DNA from: Azoarcus sp031556475
GTDB taxonomy: Bacteria; Pseudomonadota; Gammaproteobacteria; Burkholderiales; Rhodocyclaceae
Direction of reading: 5' to 3'
DNA length: 64,000 nucleotides
Assembly: GCA_031556475.1 (NCBI GenBank)
Contig: JAVBSY010000027.1
Location: forward strand, 44,303 to 108,302
Part shown: positions 9,232-16,698 of the stretch, in pieces
Numbering within the stretch: position 1 is the stretch's first letter
How the letters are laid out: each line of letters opens with the position of its first letter
Made by a program: the position numbers and the translations under genes
Notes under the pieces: generated by a model
What the model was told of the DNA's origin: nothing
The model's input: the letters and a program-made list of their open reading frames with translations, nothing else
The model's database searches: none

Positions 9232-9277
9232 CGGCAATGCCGGCGGCAATCGCCGGCAAAAGCGGAAAAAATTGCCG
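9232..9277. promoter_or_regulatory. CGGCAA half-site cluster upstream of fliC1
   Basis: Three direct CGGCAA copies (9232-9237, 9244-9249, 9254-9259), spaced about one helical turn apart, are followed by an inverted copy TTGCCG (9272-9277). The cluster ends about 60 nt before the sigma-54 promoter at 9339, a normal place for an enhancer bound by an activator such as FleR or FleQ. Related clusters occur at 27642, 34996, 37738 and 61632. Confidence 0.55.
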
Positions 9278-9338
9278 CCTGCCGGTTACATAGACTATAA
9301 AACCATTGAAAAATAAAGCGATATAGCGACAAAAAAGC

Positions 9339-9354
9339 TGGCATGAGTTTCGCT
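9339..9354 (+). promoter_or_regulatory. Sigma-54 promoter of fliC1
   Basis: TGGCATG-N4-TCGCT matches the sigma-54 consensus TGGCACG-N4-TTGCW, with the invariant GG and GC dinucleotides exactly 12 nt apart. The predicted start is near 9365, giving an mRNA leader of about 83 nt before the flagellin ATG at 9448. Confidence 0.8.
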
Positions 9355-9447
9355 TATATCTGCTCATCAGGCTCGGACGTTGTTCCAATGCGGCGATGAT
9401 CAGCCGCTCCGAGCAAGCGCCGAACCGACTATGAAAGGAGATGCAAA

Positions 9448-10929
9448 ATGGCCCAGGTGATCAACACCAACATCGCGTCGCTCAATTCCCAGCGCCACCT
9501 CAACACCTCTCAAGGTTCGCTGGCGACCTCGCTGCAACGTCTGTCTTCCGGCCTGCGCATCAACAGCGCCAAGGACGACGCGGCGGGCCTGGCCATCTCC
9601 GAACGCTTCAGCGCCCAGATCAACGGGCAGAATCAGGCGGCAAGAAACGCCAACGATGGTATCTCGCTGGCGCAGACGGCCGAAGGCGCGCTCGAATCCG
9701 CTGGTGACGTTCTGCAGCGCATCCGCCAGCTCGCCGTGCAGTCATCCAACGCGACGAACTCCGCTTCCGACCGCAAGGCGCTGAACGACGAAGTCAACGC
9801 GCTGACATCCGAACTGGATCGTATTGCCAAGACGACCGAATTCAACGGCCTCAAGCTGCTCGACGGCTCCTTCGGCACCGCCACTTTCCAGGTCGGCGCC
9901 AACGCGGGCCAAACGATTCAAGCTACGTCGGCCAACTTCTCCACCAACCAGTACGGCAACTACCGGATCGGTTCCAAGGTGGCGGCGGACGCAGGCGGTA
10001 AGGGCGATCTGACCACCGGCAGCACCCCCTTCGCCCTCGGCTCCACTGCCGCGGCAACCAACCGCGTGGCGGGCGGCGCCGTAACCATCAATGGCGCCAG
10101 CGGTGCGGCAACGGTTACCATCCCGCTCAACGCGTCGGCCAAAAAGGCGGTCGAACTCATCAACGACGTGCGCAACACCACCGGCGTTTCCGCATCGGCG
10201 AAGACCGAGATCGACGTTGCCGCCCTGACCGCGGGCGCATCCTACAAACTCGATATCAGCTCCGACAACAGCACCCCGGTCACGGTATCCTTCACCGTCG
10301 GTACGGCTGTCGACAAGGACGGGCTTGCCGGTGCAGTCAATGCGTTCAACGACGTCTCCGCGAAAACGGGCGTTACCGCGCGAATCAACGACACGGGCGA
10401 TGGCATCACCCTGCTCAACGCTTCGGGCGAGAACATCACCGTTGCCAATGCCGCGAGCGGCTCGTCCTCCGTCACCGTCGGCGGTACCACCACGGCAGCG
10501 GGCGCGACCTCGATCGCCACGGGGCAACTCGTACTCGACTCCGAGCGCAGTTTCAGCGTCGATTCTGTCAACAACACGGACTTTTTCAGCAACTTGGCGT
10601 CTGCCTCGCAGTTGCAAACGGTCGGTGCGCTGGACGTCAGTTCGGTGGATGCCGCGCAGCGCACACTGGCGATCGCGGATGCCGCGCTCACAGCGGTGAA
10701 TAGCCAGCGGGCCAAGTTCGGTGCCCTGCAGTCCCGTTTCGAAACCACGATCTCCAACCTCCAGACCTCCGCGGAAAACATGACGGCTTCCCGCTCACGC
10801 ATCCGCGATACGGACTTCGCGGCTGAAACGGCGAACATGACCCGCGCGCAGATCCTGCAGCAGGCCGGTACCGCGATGCTTGCCCAAGCGAATGCGATTC
10901 CGCAGAATGTGCTGAAATTGCTGGGTTAA
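9448..10929 (+). CDS. fliC: Flagellin, paralogue 1
   Basis: A 493-residue flagellin, the filament subunit. The N-terminal D0/D1 part (MAQVINTNIASLNSQRHL...LSSGLRINSAKDDAAGLAI) and the C-terminal part (SRIRDTDFAAETANMTRAQILQQAGTAML...) are canonical. The central domain is rich in Ala, Ser, Thr and Gly, as expected for exposed domains that can be O-glycosylated, and holds a flagellin-IN-like motif (DGITLLNASGEN). A strong ribosome binding site (AAAGGAG) precedes the ATG, and a sigma-54 promoter lies at 9339. The gene is closely related to the 493-residue flagellin at 27794. A terminator follows, so the downstream glycan genes need their own promoter or read-through. Confidence 0.97.
   Translation: MAQVINTNIASLNSQRHLNTSQGSLATSLQRLSSGLRINSAKDDAAGLAISERFSAQINGQNQAARNANDGISLAQTAEGALESAGDVLQRIRQLAVQSSNATNSASDRKALNDEVNALTSELDRIAKTTEFNGLKLLDGSFGTATFQVGANAGQTIQATSANFSTNQYGNYRIGSKVAADAGGKGDLTTGSTPFALGSTAAATNRVAGGAVTINGASGAATVTIPLNASAKKAVELINDVRNTTGVSASAKTEIDVAALTAGASYKLDISSDNSTPVTVSFTVGTAVDKDGLAGAVNAFNDVSAKTGVTARINDTGDGITLLNASGENITVANAASGSSSVTVGGTTTAAGATSIATGQLVLDSERSFSVDSVNNTDFFSNLASASQLQTVGALDVSSVDAAQRTLAIADAALTAVNSQRAKFGALQSRFETTISNLQTSAENMTASRSRIRDTDFAAETANMTRAQILQQAGTAMLAQANAIPQNVLKLLG
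9541..10925 (+). repeat. Direct repeat: flagellin copy 1 (with 27887-29270)
   Basis: Long nucleotide identities to fliC2 in the same orientation. They include 47 nt at 9541-9587 (= 27887-27933) and 59 nt at 10384-10442 (= 28730-28788), plus nearly identical 3' ends. The variable part lies mainly between about 9970 and 10300. Confidence 0.85.
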
Positions 10930-10960
10930 GCGCCAAGGCAGAACTCGACCCAGAAACGGA

Positions 10961-10988
10961 AGCGCCCGCTGCGGCGGGCGCTTTTCTT
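10961..10988 (+). terminator. Rho-independent terminator after fliC1
   Basis: A 9-bp perfect stem, AGCGCCCGC (10961-10969) with GCGGGCGCT (10974-10982), has a TGCG loop and is followed by TTTCTTT. It begins 31 nt after the fliC1 stop. Confidence 0.88.
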
Positions 10989-11057
10989 TGCGCGCGGCAA
11001 ACGCGCAAACTCCGTGCGGCCCGTATCCGGAACCGGACGACATGAAGCGAGGCCCCG

Positions 11058-11654
11058 ATGCCGAACAGTTCTTCGCCATTCACGGTGTGGCACGAAGGAC
11101 AGATTACCCACGAAGAGCGTCGGCGGTTGCTGGGGCAAGCCCCTCTGACCGTCTGGCTGACCGGCCTCAGCGCAGCGGGCAAATCCACGCTGGCGTTCGC
11201 GCTGGAGCGCGAACTCATCGCGGGAAAACATCCCTGCTACGTGCTGGACGGAGACAACATCCGGCACGGGCTGAACCGCGACCTGGGTTTTTCGCCCAAG
11301 GACCGGGCCGAAAACATCCGCCGCATCGCCGAGGTGGCGCGCTTGATGAACGATGCCGGGCTGATCGTCATCAGCGCCTTCATCTCCCCCTTCCGCGCGG
11401 ACCGTGCCAGCGCGCGACAGATCATCGGCGCGGAGCGTTTTCGCGAGGTGTATGTGAGCACGCCGCTCGCGGTATGCGAGGCACGCGACCCCAAAGGGCT
11501 CTACGGCAAGGCGCGCGCGGGTGAGATCGGCGAGTTCACCGGCATATCGTCGCCATACGAAGCGCCGGAAAAGCCGCATCTGACCCTCGATACGGCGAAC
11601 ACCTCCCTGGCCGAAGCCCTCGCCACGCTCGTCGCGCTGACCACTCGCGGCTAG
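11058..11654 (+). CDS. cysC: Adenylylsulfate (APS) kinase
   Basis: A 198-residue APS kinase, which makes PAPS, the universal sulfate donor, from APS and ATP. The P-loop is GLSAAGKST (36-44), followed by LDGDNIRHGLNRDLGF and RAENIRR, which bind APS, then FISPFRADR (Ser about 109, the residue that is phosphorylated in the E. coli enzyme) and VCEARDPKGLY. The family length is normal and all key residues are present. It is stand-alone, with no cysD/cysN sulfurylase next to it, and is followed 50 nt later by a sulfotransferase-like gene. Supply of PAPS for sulfation is therefore more likely than assimilatory sulfate reduction. Confidence 0.95.
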   Translation: MPNSSSPFTVWHEGQITHEERRRLLGQAPLTVWLTGLSAAGKSTLAFALERELIAGKHPCYVLDGDNIRHGLNRDLGFSPKDRAENIRRIAEVARLMNDAGLIVISAFISPFRADRASARQIIGAERFREVYVSTPLAVCEARDPKGLYGKARAGEIGEFTGISSPYEAPEKPHLTLDTANTSLAEALATLVALTTRG

Positions 11655-11704
11655 ACTTGTCATGTACGCTCTTTCGCAACGACCTTGGCGCGAGCACATA
11701 AGAC

Positions 11705-12712
11705 ATGTTTCATGACGGCATTCGTTGCCACCTTCATATCGGCGCACCCAAGACGGGCTCGACCGCGCTGCAACGTTTCCTGACCGCGAACCTCGCGGCG
11801 CTGGAAGATCGAGGCTACCTTTACCCGCCGGCGACGCTGCGCGGCTACGGCCATCACGATCTGGCTTTCTTCCTCTCCGGCGGCTATCCGCCGTGGGCCA
11901 CCCCGAGAGAACGGGAACTCGGCACGATCGAGCGCGAATTGAGCGAGGAGCTGAGCGCCACATCCGCCTCGAACAGCGAGAGAAGAATCGTCTTAAGCAG
12001 CGAAAATTTCTACCTCCTGTGCGCACCGGAAAAACTCGCCGCCATGCTCACCCGCATGGGCCTTCCGCCCGACGCCGTCAATGTGGTGGTCTATGTGCGG
12101 CGCCAGGACGAAGCGCATATCTCCTGGTACAACCAGGCGGTCAAGGCGCAAGGCTACGCGGGGGAAATCCTCCCGTTCATCGAGAGCCACCGCCCGCTGT
12201 GGGACTATGCCGGCCACCTGGATCGCTGGGCGAAGGCGTTCGATCCCGCCCGCATCACGGTCAGGCCCTACCAGGACTCGGACATTCCCGACCTGGACAT
12301 CCGGCTGGATTTTCTCCGGCTCCTGCAACTGTCTCCGGGCGACTTCCTGCTGGAAGACGAAAAACCGAACTCGGGGCTGAACGCGGACCTCACCGAGTTT
12401 CAGCGCACGATCAATCGCCTCCCCCTGTCCGTACAGGAAAAGCGCCGTTTTCATCGGGAGATGATCGCGCTTTCCGCCGCCACCGCCGGAAGCGGGCTGT
12501 TCGACGAATCCTCCCCGCTCTCCAACGAGGAACGTCAGGCACTGCTCGACGCCTATCGGGAAGGCAACGCGCGTGTCGCGTCGACCTACCTAGGCCGCGC
12601 CCAGCTCTTCGACGAATCGCTTCCCCCACCTTCGCGGCGCGAGCCGCCGCTTTCCCAGGAAAAGCTGGTGTATATCCTCGGCTGGATTTTGGCGCGCGGC
12701 GGCAACGCGTAA
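11705..12712 (+). CDS. PAPS-dependent sulfotransferase-like protein
   Basis: A 335-residue protein with the N-terminal strand and 5'-phosphosulfate loop of the sulfotransferase fold, HIGAPKTGSTALQRFL (PKTGST about 15-20). A 3'-phosphate motif candidate follows, VVYVRRQDEAHISWYNQAV (Arg about 132/133, Ser about 140, Tyr about 142), in the R-x(7)-S-x-Y arrangement of this superfamily. The C-terminal third is not recognised. It directly follows the APS kinase that would make its donor, inside a sugar-modification island between two flagellin genes. I infer that it sulfates a glycan, probably on flagellin. The acceptor is not shown by the sequence. No clear ribosome binding site precedes the ATG. 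Confidence 0.8.
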   Translation: MFHDGIRCHLHIGAPKTGSTALQRFLTANLAALEDRGYLYPPATLRGYGHHDLAFFLSGGYPPWATPRERELGTIERELSEELSATSASNSERRIVLSSENFYLLCAPEKLAAMLTRMGLPPDAVNVVVYVRRQDEAHISWYNQAVKAQGYAGEILPFIESHRPLWDYAGHLDRWAKAFDPARITVRPYQDSDIPDLDIRLDFLRLLQLSPGDFLLEDEKPNSGLNADLTEFQRTINRLPLSVQEKRRFHREMIALSAATAGSGLFDESSPLSNEERQALLDAYREGNARVASTYLGRAQLFDESLPPPSRREPPLSQEKLVYILGWILARGGNA

Positions 12713-12739
12713 TGAAACGGGCAAATCTGGACAAAACAA

Positions 12740-12760
12740 ACGGGGGAATCGAAACCCCGT
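12740..12760. other. Small hairpin between sulfotransferase and methyltransferase genes
   Basis: The 6-bp stem ACGGGG/CCCCGT, with a loop of about 9 nt, ends 19 nt before the methyltransferase ATG. There is no T-run, so it is unlikely to terminate transcription. It may affect mRNA stability or be chance. Confidence 0.3.
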
Positions 12761-12779
12761 CTCATCGGAAACGTCGCGA

Positions 12780-13469
12780 ATGAGCTACCACTACCGGGAC
12801 ACCTCTTCTTCCTGCGCGCCCCAGGACTACTGGGGGCAAGTCAAGCGCACGGTCGGCGGCAAACCGGTGGACCCGGCGCAAATCGACCTCATCGTGGCGG
12901 CTGTCGCCGCCAGCCTCGAACTGCGGCCCGACGATACCCTGCTCGACCTGTGCTGCGGCAACGGCGCGCTGAGCAATCTCATATTCGGTCATTGCGGTGG
13001 CGGCCTCGGCGTGGACTTTTCCGAAACCCTGATCGACGTGGCCGTGCGCGATTTCCAACACCCGCCTGCACAATGCTACGAACGCTGGAACGTTCTCGAC
13101 TACGTGGCACAGGAAGCGCACCCCCAACGTTTTTCCAAGGCGCTGTGTTACGGCGCGTTCTCCTACCTCGACGACGATCAATGCCGGTTCATGCTGCGCG
13201 AATTGCGCAACCGGTTTCACAAGGTCGAACGCCTGCTGATCGGCAATCTGCCGGATCGGGACAAGATGCACGATTTTTTCCACGAAGGCGTCTACGTTCC
13301 CGGTGTCGAGGACGATCCAAAGTCCGCGATCGGCATCTGGCGCAGCGAAACGCAGCTCACTGAGCTGGCATCGAGCTGCGGGTGGCGCGCCACGTTTTCC
13401 CGTATGCCACCCCAGTTCTACGCGGCGAAATACCGTTTTGACGCTATCCTCGTGCCTTCGGCGCCTTGA
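12780..13469 (+). CDS. Class I SAM-dependent methyltransferase
   Basis: A 229-residue Rossmann-type methyltransferase. SAM-binding motif I is LLDLCCGNGALS (about 54-65), followed by the acidic strand end GLGVDFSETLI and YGAFSYLDDDQ as the motif-IV region. The substrate is unknown. Its place between the sulfotransferase and two sugar aminotransferases suggests O- or N-methylation of a glycan or nucleotide sugar. Its end is tightly coupled to the next gene: a TTG codon overlaps its stop, and the preferred ATG of the aminotransferase lies 11 nt further on. Confidence 0.88.
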   Translation: MSYHYRDTSSSCAPQDYWGQVKRTVGGKPVDPAQIDLIVAAVAASLELRPDDTLLDLCCGNGALSNLIFGHCGGGLGVDFSETLIDVAVRDFQHPPAQCYERWNVLDYVAQEAHPQRFSKALCYGAFSYLDDDQCRFMLRELRNRFHKVERLLIGNLPDRDKMHDFFHEGVYVPGVEDDPKSAIGIWRSETQLTELASSCGWRATFSRMPPQFYAAKYRFDAILVPSAP

Positions 13470-13480
13470 GACCGCAAACG

Positions 13481-14749
13481 ATGCCTTCCCCCGGCAAGAC
13501 ACCTTCCGGTAAGACACATATCGACGAACTGGGCGTCTTCGGCGGCAAGCCATTGTTCTCGCCCCCTAGGCCCATCGGCCAGTTGGCCACGCCTCCGGCT
13601 GCCGAGTTCATCGGCCTGATCCGGGAAGCTTATGAACGCAAACGCCTGACCAACGACGGCCCGCTCGTTCGCCAACTCGAAGAACGGCTGGCGGCCTATC
13701 ACGGCACCACACACTGCATCGCCCTGGCCAACGCCGGCCTCGGCCTCATGATGCTGCTTCAGATCGCAGCAGGCGGCAAACGAGGCGAAACGCTGATCCC
13801 CGCGTTCTCTTACCGCGGCCTGCCGCATTTCGCCCGCTGGGCCGGGCAGCGCCCGCGCTTTTGCGATGTCGACCCGCGCGACCATACATTGAGCGTCGCA
13901 TCCGCCGCCGCGGCCCTGTCGGACGACACCACGGCGATTCTCGCCGTGTGCAACTTCAACGGCGCTGGCGATATCGCGGGGCTGAGCCGGCTGGCTGCCG
14001 AAAGAAACCTGCCGCTCATCGTCGATTCCGTCTATGCCATCGGCTCCACCCGCCACGGCCGCCCGCCTGGCGGCAACGGGCTGGCGGAAGTGTTCAGCCT
14101 GCACGCGACGAAATTGCTCAATGGATTCGAGGGCGGCTACGTCACGACCAACGACGGCGAACTGGCCGCCTTGCTGCGGCAACAGCGGAACTTCTGCTTT
14201 CCCAGCGAACCGGATATCGACCTCGACGACTTTCCCCATGTCGTGGGCCTCAACGCGAAGCTCAACGAGTTTCACGCGGCGATGGCACTGACGACGCTGG
14301 CGCGGCTGGACGAGATCGTCGCCCGCAATCGCGAACGCTACCAAGCCTACCAACAAATCTTCGCAACACTCACCGGCCTCGATCTGGTGCCCTGCCCTGA
14401 TTCGGACGAGGAAACCGGCAGCTTTCTCATGACGGTCGCCGAGATCACCGCCGAATGGCCCTTGTCCCGCGACGAAACGGTCCGCCTGCTGCGTGCCGAG
14501 GGCTGCGCCATCAATCCCTATTACAGCCCGCCGCTGCACCGCGCCGTGCCCGATCCAACTGGCGAACCCATCTCGCTTCCGATCGCCGAATCGCTGGCGG
14601 AACGTTTCTTCCAACTGCCTGCCGGCGATCTGGTATCGCTGCCCGATATCGCCCGGCTCGGGGATCTGCTGTCCTTCATCCGACGCAACGGGCAAGCCAT
14701 CGCGGCCCGGTTGCGAGGGAACGAAGCCGCGAAGGGAGCCACGCCATGA
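13481..14749 (+). CDS. DegT/DnrJ/EryC1/StrS aminotransferase 1
   Basis: A protein of about 422 residues of the PLP-dependent sugar aminotransferase family, which usually converts a nucleotide-linked keto-sugar to an amino sugar. It has ...EFIGLIREAYERKRLTNDGPLVRQLEERL (substrate and N-terminal region), the PLP-ring Asp in IVDSVYAIGS (about 182) and the Schiff-base lysine in LHATKLLNGFEGG (about 211). The frame is open to a TTG at 13466 that overlaps the previous stop; I prefer the ATG at 13481. The next gene overlaps it as ATGA. The two consecutive DegT enzymes are clearly diverged from each other, suggesting two different amination steps or substrates. Confidence 0.9.
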   Translation: MPSPGKTPSGKTHIDELGVFGGKPLFSPPRPIGQLATPPAAEFIGLIREAYERKRLTNDGPLVRQLEERLAAYHGTTHCIALANAGLGLMMLLQIAAGGKRGETLIPAFSYRGLPHFARWAGQRPRFCDVDPRDHTLSVASAAAALSDDTTAILAVCNFNGAGDIAGLSRLAAERNLPLIVDSVYAIGSTRHGRPPGGNGLAEVFSLHATKLLNGFEGGYVTTNDGELAALLRQQRNFCFPSEPDIDLDDFPHVVGLNAKLNEFHAAMALTTLARLDEIVARNRERYQAYQQIFATLTGLDLVPCPDSDEETGSFLMTVAEITAEWPLSRDETVRLLRAEGCAINPYYSPPLHRAVPDPTGEPISLPIAESLAERFFQLPAGDLVSLPDIARLGDLLSFIRRNGQAIAARLRGNEAAKGATP

Positions 14750-15966
14750 CCGCCCCTTTCCGCCTTTCCCACCTCGCCCGCTTCGGCGCCCCGCCGCTCT
14801 TCACCGAGCAACTGCACGTGGCGCAGCTCAACCTGCCGCAGTGGGAACGCGTGCAGGCCACGTTCGAGGACATCCTGCACCGCCGCTACTACGCGAACCA
14901 CGGCCCCCTCGTCCGCCACTTCGAGGAAAAGCTGGCCGAAGCGCTCGGCGTCGCGCATGTGGTCTGCGTCACCAACGGCACGGTGGCCTTGATGGTGCTC
15001 GCACGGGCGCTGGAAATTTCCGGCGAGGTCATCGTCCCCGCCTTCACCTTCCCGGCCACGGTACAGGCGCTCGCCTGGGCGGGGCTGACGCCCGTATTCG
15101 CGGACGTCTCCCCGCAAACCCACATGATGACGGCCGAACACGTCGCCCAGCGCCTGTCCGCCCGAACGGCCGGCGTGCTCGGCGTGCACCTGTGGGGGCA
15201 AACCTGCACGCCCCACGCGCTCGAAGAACTTGCCGCCGCCCACGATCTCGCCCTGTTTTTCGATGCCTGCCATGCCTTCGGCTGCACTTCGGGCGGCCGC
15301 GACATTGCCACCTTCGGCCAAGGCGCCGCTTTTTCCTTCCACGCGACGAAAATCGTCAACGCGCTGGAAGGCGGCGCAATCGCCACCAACGACCGTGCGC
15401 TCGCCGACCGCCTCCGCTCCATCCGAAGCTTTCATGCCGAGGAAAACCTCGCCCCCGTCGCCGTGCGCATGAACGCGAAGATGAGCGAGGCGCAGGCGGC
15501 GATGGGCCTGCTCAGTCTCGAGGACTATTCCTCCAACCTGGAAACGAACCGACGCTGCCATCTCGACTATCGGGCCGCGCTGGACGGCATCGAGGGCATA
15601 CGGATGGTGGCCGGCGACAACGCCGAACGTGGCGACCGCGAGCGCAACAACTACCAATACGTCGTCCTCGAAATCGATGCGGACCGCTATGGCCTCGACC
15701 GCGATGCACTCGTCGAACTCCTGCAGGCCGAAAACGTCATTTGCCGCCGCCACTTCTGCCCGCCAGCCCACCGGCTTTCCGCCTGCAGGCAATACCTGAC
15801 CGGCGCCAAATCCCTCCCCGTGACCGAACGGCTCTCCCGCAGCCTGATGCAACTGCCCACCGGCAACAGCCTGCCGCCGAACGCCGTGGAGCGGATCTGC
15901 GAGCGCCTGCGCTGGATCGGGAGCAACGCGGCGCTGATCCGGAAAAACCTGCGGGACGGGTCATGA
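14746..15966 (+). CDS. DegT/DnrJ/EryC1/StrS aminotransferase 2
   Basis: A 406-residue second sugar aminotransferase of the same family: Y(Y)ANHGPLVRHFEEKLAEALG, VTNGTVALMVLARAL, IVPAFTFPAT, then FDACHAFGC (PLP Asp about 173) and SFHATKIVNALEGG (Schiff-base Lys about 202). The ATG overlaps the preceding stop (ATGA) and has the ribosome binding site AAGGGAG, so the two are translationally coupled. The conserved catalytic Lys and Asp argue for an active aminotransferase. Which nucleotide sugar it uses cannot be told. Confidence 0.92.
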   Translation: MTAPFRLSHLARFGAPPLFTEQLHVAQLNLPQWERVQATFEDILHRRYYANHGPLVRHFEEKLAEALGVAHVVCVTNGTVALMVLARALEISGEVIVPAFTFPATVQALAWAGLTPVFADVSPQTHMMTAEHVAQRLSARTAGVLGVHLWGQTCTPHALEELAAAHDLALFFDACHAFGCTSGGRDIATFGQGAAFSFHATKIVNALEGGAIATNDRALADRLRSIRSFHAEENLAPVAVRMNAKMSEAQAAMGLLSLEDYSSNLETNRRCHLDYRAALDGIEGIRMVAGDNAERGDRERNNYQYVVLEIDADRYGLDRDALVELLQAENVICRRHFCPPAHRLSACRQYLTGAKSLPVTERLSRSLMQLPTGNSLPPNAVERICERLRWIGSNAALIRKNLRDGS

Positions 15967-16688
15967 AGCTGGGCGTCATGCAGCCCTATTTCTTCCCGTA
16001 CCTGGGCTACTTCGAGCTGATCCGCCGCACCGACCACTGGGTCGTCTTCGATACCGCACAGTACACGCGGAAAAGCTGGATGAACAGAAACCGCATCCAT
16101 CATCCAACCAGTGGCTGGCAATACATCCACGCGCCGGTTCGGCACACGCCGCTCGGCTCCGCTATCCGCTCCGTCCAGCTCATGGACCGGCAAGGCGCGA
16201 GGGATCGCCTGCTGAGCCAGCTCGCCCACTACCGGGGGCATGCGCCTCATTACCGGCAGGTGCAAAACGTCGTCGGCGATGCATTCTCCCAATCGTTCTC
16301 CCGCACCGGCGACGATTCGCTGCTCGCGCTCGATATCGCGACGCTGGCCTCGGTATGTGCCTACCTTGAACTCCCTTTCCACTGGCAACTGGCCTCCGAC
16401 ATCGACCTCGGCCCACTCCCCGTCGAGCATCCCGGCCAATGGGCGCTGCGCATCGCCGCCAGGCTGGGCGCGAGCGAATACCTGAACCCACCGGGGGGGC
16501 GACATCTTTTTCAGGTGGAGGAATGGCGCGCGGCAGGCATCCGCCTGCGCTTCACGAATTTGCCGACGCTGCGCTATGCCTGCCATCCTTATTCGTTCAT
16601 CGAGCACCTTTCGATCCTCGACGTTTTGATGTGGTGCTCCCCGGCGCAGGTATGCGACGCGCTTTCCGACAACCCGCTAGACGGCTGA
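15963..16688 (+). CDS. WbqC-family protein
   Basis: A 241-residue protein starting MKLGVMQPYFFPYLGYFELI, the hallmark N-terminus of the WbqC-like family, followed by D..VVFDTAQYTRKSWMNRNRI and ending near HPYSFIEHLSILDVLMWCSP. The family recurs in O-antigen and flagellin glycosylation loci beside DegT aminotransferases. Its reaction is not established to my knowledge; acylation or amidation of an amino sugar is a reasonable guess from context. The start overlaps the previous stop (ATGA). Confidence 0.88.
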   Translation: MKLGVMQPYFFPYLGYFELIRRTDHWVVFDTAQYTRKSWMNRNRIHHPTSGWQYIHAPVRHTPLGSAIRSVQLMDRQGARDRLLSQLAHYRGHAPHYRQVQNVVGDAFSQSFSRTGDDSLLALDIATLASVCAYLELPFHWQLASDIDLGPLPVEHPGQWALRIAARLGASEYLNPPGGRHLFQVEEWRAAGIRLRFTNLPTLRYACHPYSFIEHLSILDVLMWCSPAQVCDALSDNPLDG

Positions 16689-16698
16689 AACCTGAACC

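Noticed and set aside
13418..15852. Long antisense open frames (13418-14695 and 14521-15852) across the aminotransferase genes
   Set aside because: Composition artefacts of the GC-rich sense genes, which have complete catalytic motifs.
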